From Saprospiraceae bacterium (GTDB taxonomy: Bacteria > Bacteroidota > Bacteroidia > Chitinophagales > Saprospiraceae): a DNA stretch of 64,000 nt. This document shows, in pieces, positions 24,209 through 31,865 of this stretch (position 1 is the first letter of the stretch; every line of letters starts with the position of its first letter). The stretch spans positions 1 through 64,000 of the forward strand of contig JAHDFP010000015.1 of NCBI GenBank assembly GCA_020628095.1, in the 5' to 3' direction. Under the pieces are notes generated by a model. It did not search any database. It was not told where the DNA came from and worked only from the letters and a program-made list of their open reading frames with translations. Both the position numbers and the translations under genes were made by a program.

Positions 24209-25207
24209 TTACATTATCCCACTTGTCAATTGAGTTTCATCAAATCGCCAAAGGAATTTATTTGCTTTTTCTTCATTCTGATTTATAAATTCAATTGTTT
24301 TTTGTTTAATTAGTTTCTTGACATCTCTCTTAATCTTATCGTCAATTAAACTCTCTTTAAAGCTTCCGCCATAGATATAGCCCTTACCCTTTACAGTACA
24401 AACCAAGATAAGTCCATTATTGAATTTTTTCTTTTTGATTTTGTGGTTTTCAAGCTTAGAGTCTTTTACGTGTTTTCTGCAGCCACTTATTAAACCTTCA
24501 AGGATTCCATCAACCAAAGAACCTCCACAAACTGTATGTATCTCATTTGCAAAGCTTGCTATTTGAGTTGGAGGATGCCAATCTGTGCGATAACCAAGGA
24601 ATATTTGGTATACATTATCATTTATTTCGCCTTCAAATTCAATTTCAAATTTAGGCTTTCCTAATGCTTCAATTTTACATCTTTCATAGATGTATCTTAT
24701 TCCTTCTGGATAGGAATAAAATGATTGATTCAAGTATTTTTTGGATTCATCGGAGATTAGTATTTCTGATTTTCTATGTAGGTAGGCCATTTGAGTTGCC
24801 ATTTCATTTAGGTGAACAAAATCAACTCTTTTAATAGGAAACACTGTTTGGTCAAATGACCACTTTATTAGAAGTTTATTCTTTTCTCTTTTCTTAATAT
24901 TGAGTTTATTAGACAACGCTTTTAGGACACTGAAATGAAAGTTGTCCCTTATGTGTTCTGTTTCAGTTGTTGGATTTAACATTAACTCTGTAAAGTTGGC
25001 ATCTGATTTTATGACTATTTGATATTGATTGTTGTTAATAATGGTGAAATGAAAGAATATTTGTTCAGTATTCATTTGTTCAACCGAGTCAAGAAAAATC
25101 CCTTTGACCAAGTTTATTAGTCCTTTACTGCCAACCCATCCTAAATACATTCCAGGTCTTTTCCTAATGGCTTCTTCTCCTGATAATTGTTGAATTTTTT
25201 CTTTCAT
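24209..25207 (-). CDS. GyrB-like protein with degenerate ATPase, lacking Toprim
   Basis: This 332-residue protein resembles the first two domains of DNA gyrase B. Near the start it has GEEAIRKRPGMYLGWVGSKG, as in GyrB. In the transducer domain it has YPEGIRYIYERCKIEAL and IASFANEIHTVCGGSLVDGI, matching the GyrB SFVNNINT-EGG-H-GF phrase. The ATP-binding segment is altered: where GyrB has EVVDNxxDE, this protein has GIFLDSVEQ, losing the catalytic Glu and the Mg-binding Asn. The QTK lysine loop is not visible either. The Toprim domain is absent and the protein ends after the transducer. It is a cassette between attC sites B and C. It may interfere with or mimic gyrase; that is speculation. Confidence 0.75.
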   Translation of the reverse strand: MKEKIQQLSGEEAIRKRPGMYLGWVGSKGLINLVKGIFLDSVEQMNTEQIFFHFTIINNNQYQIVIKSDANFTELMLNPTTETEHIRDNFHFSVLKALSNKLNIKKREKNKLLIKWSFDQTVFPIKRVDFVHLNEMATQMAYLHRKSEILISDESKKYLNQSFYSYPEGIRYIYERCKIEALGKPKFEIEFEGEINDNVYQIFLGYRTDWHPPTQIASFANEIHTVCGGSLVDGILEGLISGCRKHVKDSKLENHKIKKKKFNNGLILVCTVKGKGYIYGGSFKESLIDDKIKRDVKKLIKQKTIEFINQNEEKANKFLWRFDETQLTSGIM

Positions 25208-25218
25208 CTAATTGCTGG

Positions 25219-25277
25219 TAACGGATAATTATATCCTCCGTGGCGACGAAGGAGCTATGGAGTGATATATAGTGTTA
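25219..25277 (-). repeat. attC-like site C
   Basis: This is the clearest of the four. TAAC (25219-25222) and GTTA (25274-25277) bound the site. The left arm ATATC-CTCC-G-TGGC (25231-25244) pairs with GCTA-T-GGAG-(T)-GATAT (25254-25268) to give 14 pairs including two G-T, with T25263 unpaired. The loop is GACGAAGGA. It lies between the stop of the 187-aa gene and the start of the GyrB-like gene. Confidence 0.75.
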
Positions 25278-25292
25278 GTCATAGTCCTTTCT

Positions 25293-25856
25293 TTAGAAAC
25301 TAAGTCTCTCCTTTAACTCTCTTAATTTTTCAACTTCTAAATTTTCCTCAATAAGATTTTCTATTTTCATTCTAAGTATTTCGCTATCAGGTTTTCTTTT
25401 TGTCATTTCGAGCTTTATACTGTTAATGTCAATTAGGTAATCTTTGTCAATTCCATCTTGTTCTTCTAATTCCTTTTTGATTTTATTTATTAGCTTTTTA
25501 ATCTTCTTGTTTTCGAATTCAATTGGATCTCTGACTTTTTCCCATTTATCGATAATTTTCATTATTCCCTTTTCCTCGAGATATGACTCAATTTTCTCTT
25601 GATATTCATCAGAAAGATTTTCAAAATATGAAATTCCTTTTGGTGTAATTGATGAAACAGTTCCACTTTTTTGAGGAAAGTGCAATAAGTAACCTTCAGC
25701 TCCTAACGTGTTCATTATGTCTATAACATCTCTTGACTGATAGCCTGCATCAAGCATTTCTATTGGCCAAAAAGGTGTTATTGCAAATTTCGGATCTGCT
25801 TTTTTAGTAAAATGGTATATGCCAATTACGTGATCTAAAAACTCTTTATACTCCAT
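25293..25856 (-). CDS. Cassette-borne hypothetical protein, possible winged helix, 187 aa
   Basis: I cannot assign a family. The first 75 residues read like a small winged-helix domain: DVIDIMNTLGAEGYLLHF, then strand VSSITPKGISYFENL, ending with the typical TPKG turn. The rest is strongly charged and likely coiled-coil (ENKKIKKLINKIKKELEEQ and the C-terminal MKIENLIEENLEVEKLRELK). The gene overlaps the retropepsin-like gene by 11 bases, so both are translated from one cassette transcript and probably act together. It could be a regulator or the substrate of the protease; neither is shown. Confidence 0.65.
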   Translation of the reverse strand: MEYKEFLDHVIGIYHFTKKADPKFAITPFWPIEMLDAGYQSRDVIDIMNTLGAEGYLLHFPQKSGTVSSITPKGISYFENLSDEYQEKIESYLEEKGIMKIIDKWEKVRDPIEFENKKIKKLINKIKKELEEQDGIDKDYLIDINSIKLEMTKRKPDSEILRMKIENLIEENLEVEKLRELKERLSF

Positions 25857-26292
25857 ATTTATTTATCAATTTAGTCTTTTTCAATTTATTGTTCATAACG
25901 ATTAAGTCAAATGTTTCATATCCTTTGTAATATCCAAGTAGTGAATAATTAATTTTCAAATCGTTTGCTAACGCTGCAACAATTTCAAAATCATACCCTT
26001 GAATTCTTAACGTTACTTTATAAACATTCAATTTTGTTCGTGAGTTTCCAAATATTAGTGGTGTAGTATCAAATGGCTCTATATTTTCAAATAGCTTCTT
26101 ATTTCTTTGATGGATGACAGAAATTGATGCTCCTGAGTCAAATATAAAACTCTCTGAAAATGGATATGATGTTACATTATATTTTGGAAATGTAATGATA
26201 GCAGGTATAATCGGGAAATAGCTTTTTGAGCACTTGGTTTTACTCAAAACATTTGATTGGATTCTATATTTTTCTTCTATTTCAATTCTCAT
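25846..26292 (-). CDS. Retropepsin-like aspartic protease domain protein
   Basis: The 148-residue protein carries the retropepsin active-site phrase FIFDSGASISVIHQ near residue 50, where D-S/T-G is the catalytic triad of one monomer, and the late ILG-type motif (SLLGYYKGYETFDLIV). Such single-domain proteins work as homodimers, like retroviral and SdpA-type bacterial proteases. No signal peptide is visible, so it should be cytoplasmic. It is the first gene of a two-gene cassette between attC sites D and C, preceded by 187 bp of AT-rich leader. Substrate unknown; the overlapping partner is an obvious candidate. Confidence 0.75.
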   Translation of the reverse strand: MRIEIEEKYRIQSNVLSKTKCSKSYFPIIPAIITFPKYNVTSYPFSESFIFDSGASISVIHQRNKKLFENIEPFDTTPLIFGNSRTKLNVYKVTLRIQGYDFEIVAALANDLKINYSLLGYYKGYETFDLIVMNNKLKKTKLINKYGV

Positions 26293-26479
26293 TTCTCAGA
26301 TACTGACTAAAGGTTAAATTGTTTTGTTGATTTTGAGTGATTTATATATGCGAAAATTAACAAATATTATTGATTTATCAGTTAGCATGATTAGTTTACT
26401 TCCCAATCTGAATGAGTAAAAATTGACATATTCTTCTTTCTATTTTTTTGGCGGCTTGGGGAGGCAGGGGAATTATGAC
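26293..26479 (-). other. Leader region of the two-gene cassette
   Basis: This very AT-rich stretch lies between attC site D and the retropepsin-like gene. No ORF or exact TAnnTTTG promoter is visible on the minus strand. A promoter of its own would be usual for a multi-gene cassette with a long leader, but I cannot support one here. Confidence 0.35.
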
Positions 26480-26540
26480 TAACGGATCGGCTATATCGGG
26501 AGTGCTGACGAAGGAGGCATTCCCTGATCATAGCATGTTA
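26480..26540 (-). repeat. attC-like site D
   Basis: TAAC (26480-26483) and GTTA (26537-26540) bound the site, and the stop codon of the 260-aa gene is inside the right box. ATC-GGGA-GTGC (26495-26505) pairs with GCAT-TCCC-(T)-GAT (26517-26528), 11 pairs with T26525 unpaired. Outer CTA/TAG (26491-26493 and 26531-26533) can also pair. The loop contains GACGAAGGA, identical to site C. Confidence 0.75.
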
Positions 26541-27320
26541 TGAGCTGGCTTTTTTCTTTTTTGTCCACATTACGTAAATATCGAATATTATGTAGCTTGA
26601 ACCTATTATTCCAAATATTAACAAAGGCCCAATTGATTTATCGTGATTCCATATTGCTATTCCAATAGCCCAAAAGCCTAAACTAAAGATATAAGCTATT
26701 ATCCTCTTTAAAGTATTTTTCAGACTCCATTCAGGTTCATTTTCTATTCTATCTTCTTCTTCCTTTAGCTTCTGAATTACTGTTTCATTTAAACTTTCAA
26801 TTTTGTTTGATATGTAATAGTAGTTCAGAAATGTATTTCTATTTTGCTTATTGACTCCGAAGAAATCTGGAACCGTAATAAAACCTAATTCCATCATACT
26901 ATTTATTAATACTTTATTCTTTTTTCTTTCAATTTTTATTGTTTGGGAATCTCTACTTTTCCAAGGATTGTAACCAGTAGCTACTACTTCATTCTCTTTG
27001 AAATAATCGATTCGCCAATTTAGTTTATTTGCTGCAGCAAGCACTGAGTCTTCAAATTCTTTATCAGTTCTTTGCTCGTTGATTTCATAATAGTTGAGTT
27101 CTCGCCATTTAAAAATCCCTATAATTAGGCTAATCAAAATGAATATTATTTGTGTTCCTACGGAGAAGGTGTTTACTGCTGTTTTGCCACTCAATTTGTA
27201 GAACAATTCAAATGCTGGAAACATTAAGGGAACAATGACAAATGAATAGTGCCCTAAAGTTTGCCAGAAACTTAGAGCTACTCTTTTATCCGATTTAATA
27301 TGATGACTATTTTTGTTCAT
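26538..27320 (-). CDS. Cassette-borne membrane protein, 260 aa
   Basis: The family is not recognised. Two pairs of membrane segments flank a cytoplasmic domain: FVIVPLMFPAFELFY and IIFILISLIIGIF at residues about 30-72, then about 130 soluble residues with PH-like or ferredoxin-like strands (IDYFKENEVVATGYNPW, QTIKIERKKNKVLINSM), then IIAYIFSLGFWAIGIAIW and LLIFGIIGSSYIIFDIYV near the C-terminus. It ends in a lysine-rich tail. The gene is the first cassette of the array on the promoter-proximal side. Layouts of this kind occur in many uncharacterised Bacteroidota accessory proteins. Confidence 0.7.
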   Translation of the reverse strand: MNKNSHHIKSDKRVALSFWQTLGHYSFVIVPLMFPAFELFYKLSGKTAVNTFSVGTQIIFILISLIIGIFKWRELNYYEINEQRTDKEFEDSVLAAANKLNWRIDYFKENEVVATGYNPWKSRDSQTIKIERKKNKVLINSMMELGFITVPDFFGVNKQNRNTFLNYYYISNKIESLNETVIQKLKEEEDRIENEPEWSLKNTLKRIIAYIFSLGFWAIGIAIWNHDKSIGPLLIFGIIGSSYIIFDIYVMWTKKKKASS

Positions 27321-27585
27321 CGTGCTTGCTCATAACTATCCTATATACACACCTTTTTTAAAAGGTACATCTATTTCCTCTATAAACCCACCCTTCTCTC
27401 CTAGAATTATTGGTATAGTGACTCTTCAGAAGGTACGTTATCTAATTTAAAGACTATTTGCAAGAGTGGTCTAAATACTTTAATACTTTCCATCCCCAGT
27501 TATCCACCCCTGTGGATAACAAAATAACCATTGCATATCCCGATTATATATCTTGATGTTTTTATAAGTAAGAACCTAATCTAAG
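27321..27585. other. Divergent intergenic region between cassette array and ndpA-like gene
   Basis: This 265-bp stretch separates the array from the conserved chromosome. It holds a lone GTTA (minus strand) near 27333-27336, where the array would begin, and a DnaA-box-like inverted pair near 27499-27520. No integrase gene and no ORF were found. Confidence 0.45.
27499..27520. promoter_or_regulatory. Inverted pair of DnaA-box-like sequences
   Basis: GTTATCCAC-CCCT-GTGGATAAC is a perfect 9-bp inverted repeat with a 4-nt loop. The minus-strand word TTATCCACA (27511-27519) equals the DnaA box, and the plus-strand TTATCCACC differs by one base. With only two boxes and no dnaA gene nearby it is unlikely to be an origin; it could be a DnaA-responsive site or just a hairpin. 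Confidence 0.4.
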
Positions 27586-28620
27586 ATGATAAATTATAGA
27601 GATGCACGGATAGATGCGTTGGCGGTACATTATGTAGGCAACCACATGAACCAAGGGAAACTCTACCTTTCGTCAGAGGTCGCGGAGATCAGAGATGAGG
27701 ATGTAGAGCGGAATCTGCTGAGTTATTTTTGTAAGAATTTTAGGGAACCTGCCTTTTATTCTTTTCAGGCAACGGAGGACTCTTATGTGCAGAATGAGAT
27801 GTATAACGTGATGAAGCCCTTGTTTGATAATCCGTCTTTATTATTAGATCAGTCGGTGACGATAGCTCAGAGACTCTATGATGCCACTCAGAATGCAGCG
27901 ATCAAAGATGGTGACCTCATGGTGGCTTATATCAGTGATCTGATAATAGAGGATGAGATGACTTCGGCGATTGCAATATTTAAGTCAGAGAATAAGGACG
28001 ATTATATAAAGCTGCTGAGGCAAAAAGACAATTATCGCATCACCAAAAATCAAGGCATCAATATAGGCAAGCTGGACAAGGCTTGCTTAATATTTAATAC
28101 GGAGGCGACGGAAGGTTATCGCATACTGGTGACGGATAAGAAGAGGCTCAACGGAGAGGCGTATTACTGGAACGAGAAGTTTCTGGAGATCTCGCCACGC
28201 TCTGATGAGTATTATAATACGGCCGTCTACATACAAGCGACTAAGTCATTTATAGATGACCAAATGTTTGTGGAAGGGGGATTCGATAAGGGGGAAGAGG
28301 CGACCATGTTAGAAGCCTCCAAGCAGTACTTTGAAGAAAACGAAAACTTCAATGAAGAAGAATATCTACAAGCTGTTTTCCATGATGAGGATAAGATAGA
28401 TGCCTTTGATAATTTCAAAAAGAACCGACAGCTTAACCTGCTTAATCATTTCGATATCTCTGATCAGGCGGTCAAGAAAAATTCTAACGTATTCAAGTCC
28501 GTCATTAAGCTTGATCGTAATTTTCATATCTATGTACACGGCAATAGGTCGATGATTAGTCGAGGAGAAGATGCTGATGGTAGAAAATTCTATAAGCTAT
28601 ACTATAATGAAGAGGCTTAA
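27586..28620 (+). CDS. Nucleoid-associated protein, NdpA/YejK-like
   Basis: The 344-residue protein matches the NdpA/YejK (37-kDa nucleoid-associated) family, cytoplasmic DNA-associated proteins of unclear role. Supporting phrases are IDALAVHYVGNHMNQGKLYL at the start, KDGDLMVAYISDLIIEDE and SAIAIFKSENKDDYIKL in the middle, and the C-terminal KSVIKLDRNFHIYVHG. The family is widespread in Bacteroidota. It is separated by 54 bp from the flippase-like gene on the same strand. It marks the return to ordinary chromosome on the right of the cassette array. Confidence 0.85.
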   Translation: MINYRDARIDALAVHYVGNHMNQGKLYLSSEVAEIRDEDVERNLLSYFCKNFREPAFYSFQATEDSYVQNEMYNVMKPLFDNPSLLLDQSVTIAQRLYDATQNAAIKDGDLMVAYISDLIIEDEMTSAIAIFKSENKDDYIKLLRQKDNYRITKNQGINIGKLDKACLIFNTEATEGYRILVTDKKRLNGEAYYWNEKFLEISPRSDEYYNTAVYIQATKSFIDDQMFVEGGFDKGEEATMLEASKQYFEENENFNEEEYLQAVFHDEDKIDAFDNFKKNRQLNLLNHFDISDQAVKKNSNVFKSVIKLDRNFHIYVHGNRSMISRGEDADGRKFYKLYYNEEA

Positions 28621-28674
28621 TCGTTAAGATTATATATTATAGAATATGCTTATATGTTTTAGCTTTGTGATATT

Positions 28675-29688
28675 ATGAGAAAAGAGGTCCTTAACACTAT
28701 TATTGGCGTTGTATTAGGAGCTGTACTTTTATACTTTACTCTGAGGGGGCAACCACTTCAGGAAATCTATGACAACCTCAAATCTTCGCGACTAAGTTAT
28801 TTGTGGTGGTCCGTTGTGGTCTTATTATTTGTCTTTGTGTTTCGTGCCTTGAGATGGAATGTGATGTTGGACAACATAGGATACAATATCAAGAATACGC
28901 ACATCCTGTATTACACTTTATTCGGATATCTGATTAATACATTTACGCCCAAGCTCGGAGAGGTCCTGCGATGCACAGCTTTGCACAAAGATGCAGATAT
29001 TCCTGTGGCTAAGAGTTTAGGTTCTGTTATTATGGAAAGGGTCTATGATGTGCTCATTTTGATTATTGGATTAGTCGTTATCGCTTTAATGGAATCCAGG
29101 AGATTGGGGCATTTGTTTTCTGAGATATGGACGTATCTGATGGATATTATATCGACTAATCAGACGACAATGATCTTGGGTGTGGTTGCGTTGTTGGTGT
29201 TGATGGTATTAGGTGTCGTTGTATCTCGAAAGCTAAATCTATTTGATAAGGTAAAATCCTTTGTTACTGATCTATTGACTAGCGTCAAGGATAGCATACT
29301 GATGAAAAACTTCCCTAAGTTCTTATTGTACACAGTGATTATATGGGTGCTACTGGCAATCATGAATTTGCTATACATGAAAGCCATACCACAGACTGAT
29401 GGATTGACATTTTATTTTGCGGTCGTGGTTCTTTTTGTCGGTGCTATAGGGTGGGCCTTACCAACACCTAATGGCATTGGTTCGACGCATTTTATTATTC
29501 TACAGTTATTTATTGTTTTTAATCTGGACGAAAGTGCGGCCGTCACGTTCGCTGTATTATCCAATGGTATGATACATATATTCTCAATCATTTTTGGATT
29601 GATAGCAGTGGCTATAAGAATGGTGAAAGGAAATAAATGGCAGCCTGTGGGTACGAATGGATTAGCGATAGACCCAATATCTAAATAA
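28675..29688 (+). CDS. Flippase-like / LPG-synthase-type membrane protein
   Basis: This 337-residue polytopic protein (about eight helices) belongs to the flippase-like UPF0104/LPG-synthase transmembrane family. Diagnostic stretches are LSYLWWSVVVLLFVFVFRAL, the loop NTFTPKLGEVLRCTALHKD, and WALPTPNGIGSTHFIILQ near the end. Relatives move or modify lipid head groups or lipid-linked sugars. It is convergent with the lipid-biosynthesis operon and overlaps the gtrA gene by 27 bp, which suggests, but does not prove, a role in the transport of inositol- or ceramide-derived lipids. No catalytic lysyl-transferase domain is attached. Confidence 0.8.
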   Translation: MRKEVLNTIIGVVLGAVLLYFTLRGQPLQEIYDNLKSSRLSYLWWSVVVLLFVFVFRALRWNVMLDNIGYNIKNTHILYYTLFGYLINTFTPKLGEVLRCTALHKDADIPVAKSLGSVIMERVYDVLILIIGLVVIALMESRRLGHLFSEIWTYLMDIISTNQTTMILGVVALLVLMVLGVVVSRKLNLFDKVKSFVTDLLTSVKDSILMKNFPKFLLYTVIIWVLLAIMNLLYMKAIPQTDGLTFYFAVVVLFVGAIGWALPTPNGIGSTHFIILQLFIVFNLDESAAVTFAVLSNGMIHIFSIIFGLIAVAIRMVKGNKWQPVGTNGLAIDPISK

Positions 29689-30087
29689 AGGAAAGCTTAC
29701 AAATATTCCAGCCAAAGTGGCAATAATTATTTTGGAGAATAAATATTGTATTCCAAACATATTAGCCAAGTAATGCATCCCCAGAACATTAACACCCATG
29801 ATTATTATACTGGCAATCAAGTACTTAAAGGCCTGAGTCCAAAATGGTCTGTCTGTCCTCTCGAAGGTCCAATATCTTCCTAGCAGAAATCCAACAATCG
29901 CACCGACTCCTGTGGCTAGAGCGGTAGATACTAATAAGGCTCGCTCTGCATTGAGATCACAAAGGTTTTCGAGTATTTTTGATTCTTTGGTGATAAGGAG
30001 AGTCAGGAAATCTGCACTCGTTGCACAGATAGCCGTCATCTGTGCTCTCAAAAAGGAGACTAAGAAAGGGACTTTATGCTCCGACAT
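29662..30087 (-). CDS. GtrA family membrane protein
   Basis: The 141-residue protein has the four helices and closing motif of GtrA-like proteins, with a loop reading VGAIVGFLLGRYWTFER and a C-terminal FPLFRYWVYR. GtrA members are thought to translocate lipid-linked intermediates such as bactoprenol-glucose across the inner membrane. The gene is last in the minus-strand lipid operon and overlaps the PgpA-like gene by 14 bases. In this context it may help export or glycosylate the lipid made by the operon. Confidence 0.85.
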   Translation of the reverse strand: MSEHKVPFLVSFLRAQMTAICATSADFLTLLITKESKILENLCDLNAERALLVSTALATGVGAIVGFLLGRYWTFERTDRPFWTQAFKYLIASIIIMGVNVLGMHYLANMFGIQYLFSKIIIATLAGIFVSFPLFRYWVYR

Positions 30088-30544
30088 TTGGCGCTAAGTA
30101 GATAATGGCATGCAAAGCGATGCAAGCATAGATTCCTGCTAATACATCGTCCATCATAACACCAAGTCCCCCCTTGACATTATTATCTATCCATCGGACG
30201 CCAAGCGGTTTGAGTATGTCAAAAAATCTGAATAGTACGAAGGCAATGACTATCGTTTTCCAGTTGATCGGAATCCAGAGAAGAGCAATAAGATAACCTA
30301 CCAGTTCGTCTATCACGACGCGAGATGGATCATCACCCCATGCTGGAATAATCATATCTGTACTGAATATGCCTATAGCTGCTAACACCGCAATGGCTAC
30401 TAATAGCACAGGCGTAGAAACAGGAATGTCTAATAATAACAAAGCGGACATGGCGATGACCCCCGCCAGAGTACCAAAAGTACCTGGCGCTAGAGGGGCA
30501 TATCCCATACCTAAGACCGTGACTATGGCCTTATGGATTATCAT
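30074..30544 (-). CDS. PgpA-type lipid phosphatase (probable phosphatidylinositol-phosphate phosphatase)
   Basis: The fold is that of phosphatidylglycerophosphatase A: GYAPLAPGTFGTLAG near the N-terminus, then DDPSRVVIDELVGYLIALL and the closing KGGLGVMMDDVLAGIYACI, with acidic metal-binding residues. At 156 residues it is complete. PgpA normally dephosphorylates phosphatidylglycerophosphate. Placed directly after inositol-phosphate synthase, it more likely removes the phosphate from phosphatidylinositol phosphate, as proposed for the Bacteroides inositol-lipid cluster. The gene starts two bases after the ino1-like gene stop, and its 3' end overlaps gtrA. Confidence 0.85.
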   Translation of the reverse strand: MIIHKAIVTVLGMGYAPLAPGTFGTLAGVIAMSALLLLDIPVSTPVLLVAIAVLAAIGIFSTDMIIPAWGDDPSRVVIDELVGYLIALLWIPINWKTIVIAFVLFRFFDILKPLGVRWIDNNVKGGLGVMMDDVLAGIYACIALHAIIYLAPNVGA

Positions 30545-30546
30545 TG

Positions 30547-31860
30547 TTATTCGTAGTCTTGACCGAGGTGGGTAATTATTTCTTTACCGCCGATGTACCT
30601 CAGAGTATTCTCTAACTTGTGGAGCTGCTTGAATATATCATGTATCGGATACCTGTTCTTAGGCGCTTGTGGCGACTTGAGATAGAAAGATAACCACTCC
30701 TGTATACCAGACATTCCTGAGCGCTTCGCTAGGTCTAAGAAGATAGCCAAATCTAATACGATCGGCGCAGCGAGGATAGAGTCACGACATAGAAAATCTA
30801 CCTTGATCTGCATCGGATAGTCTAACCATCCTTTGATGTCGATGTTATCCCATCCTTCTTTGTTGTCTCCGCGTGGAGGATAGTAATTGATACGGACTTT
30901 ATGATAGAAGTCTTTATATAATTCTGGATATAAGTCTGGCTCTAATATCTGTTCTAGCACACCGAGCTTAGAGACTTCTTTAGTCTTAAAGTTGTCTGGA
31001 TCGTCTAATACTTCTCCATCTCTATTACCGAGTATATTGGTAGAAAACCATCCATCTACACCTAAGGCTCTGGCCTTAAATCCTGGTGCCAATATGGTTT
31101 TCATTAAGGTCTGACCAGTTTTGAAATCTTTACCTGCTATCGGCGTCTGCGTTTGTTTAGATAACTCGACTAGTGCCGGTATGTCGCATGATAGATTAGG
31201 TGCGCCATTGGCGTAAGGTATTCCCATCTTGATGGCTGCATAAGCATAGATCATACTTGGAGCAATCATCTTGTGGTTAGACTTTAGTCCTTTCTCAAAG
31301 GCTTCTATGGTTCTATGTACTGGACCTTCTTTGATGTATATTTCCGTAGATCCACACCATACCATCACTAGGCGATCGCACTTATTATCTTTTTTAAATT
31401 TTGCTATGTCTTTCATGACCGCTTCGGCAAGTTCCATTTTGGTCTTACCTTTTTTGACATGAGTACCGTTTAGTTTTTTGACATATTGAGGGTCAAAGAC
31501 GGCTTTCATGGGCTTTATTTTCTTAAGACCCGACTTCAGTTTATTGAGAAGATTGATATCTAATACATCTGCATGCACAGCTGCATCATACATATCATCT
31601 TTGAATATATCCCAACCTCCGAATGCAACTTTCTTTAAGCTTTGCAGAGGAACGACTTCTTTGATAAGTGGTTTGTTCTTAGATGTTCTTTTGCCAAGTC
31701 GGATTCTGCCCATTTCTGTAAGAGATCCGATGGGTTGCGCCAATCCTTTGTTGACTGCCATAACACCAGCCATGAATGTTGTTGCTACAGCACCCATACC
31801 TGGAAGTAAGATGCCTAATTTACCTTTGGGAGCGGAAGCAATGCCTTGTTTCTTTGCCAT
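30547..31860 (-). CDS. Myo-inositol-1-phosphate synthase
   Basis: The enzyme converts glucose-6-phosphate to inositol-3-phosphate using NAD, the entry step of inositol-lipid synthesis. The family is evident from GKLGILLPGMGAVATTFMAG at the N-terminal Rossmann start, DRLVMVWCGSTEIY, SMIYAYAAIKMGIPYANGAP, the active-site region GKDFKTGQTLMKTILAPGFK with key lysines, and WLDYPMQIKVDFLCRDSILA. The length (437 aa) is typical of the prokaryotic/Bacteroidota form. It sits between the CerR-like gene and the PgpA-like gene in a run of nine minus-strand genes. Assignment is firm. Confidence 0.95.
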   Translation of the reverse strand: MAKKQGIASAPKGKLGILLPGMGAVATTFMAGVMAVNKGLAQPIGSLTEMGRIRLGKRTSKNKPLIKEVVPLQSLKKVAFGGWDIFKDDMYDAAVHADVLDINLLNKLKSGLKKIKPMKAVFDPQYVKKLNGTHVKKGKTKMELAEAVMKDIAKFKKDNKCDRLVMVWCGSTEIYIKEGPVHRTIEAFEKGLKSNHKMIAPSMIYAYAAIKMGIPYANGAPNLSCDIPALVELSKQTQTPIAGKDFKTGQTLMKTILAPGFKARALGVDGWFSTNILGNRDGEVLDDPDNFKTKEVSKLGVLEQILEPDLYPELYKDFYHKVRINYYPPRGDNKEGWDNIDIKGWLDYPMQIKVDFLCRDSILAAPIVLDLAIFLDLAKRSGMSGIQEWLSFYLKSPQAPKNRYPIHDIFKQLHKLENTLRYIGGKEIITHLGQDYE

Positions 31861-31865
31861 AATTT

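Larger units (their letters stand above)
22350..27336 (-). mobile_element. Integron cassette array without integrase (CALIN-like)
   Basis: Five AT-rich genes all lie on the minus strand. Each cassette ends in a 50-61 bp imperfect palindrome bounded by TAAC and GTTA on the plus strand. In two cassettes the gene's stop codon is inside the outer box (stops at 22398 and 26538); in the other two it lies 16 bases outside. Site C and site D, and the rejoined site B, fold with an unpaired T at the same relative place in the right arm, like the extrahelical bases of attC sites. No tyrosine recombinase lies in the window. The promoter-proximal boundary is a lone GTTA at about 27333-27336, just ahead of the first gene, which could be an attI-type junction. 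The interpretation is inference from structure and gene arrangement. Confidence 0.72.

Noticed and set aside
27499-27520. Replication origin
   Set aside because: Only two DnaA-like boxes, no dnaA, dnaN or strong AT cluster with several boxes; kept as a possible DnaA site only.
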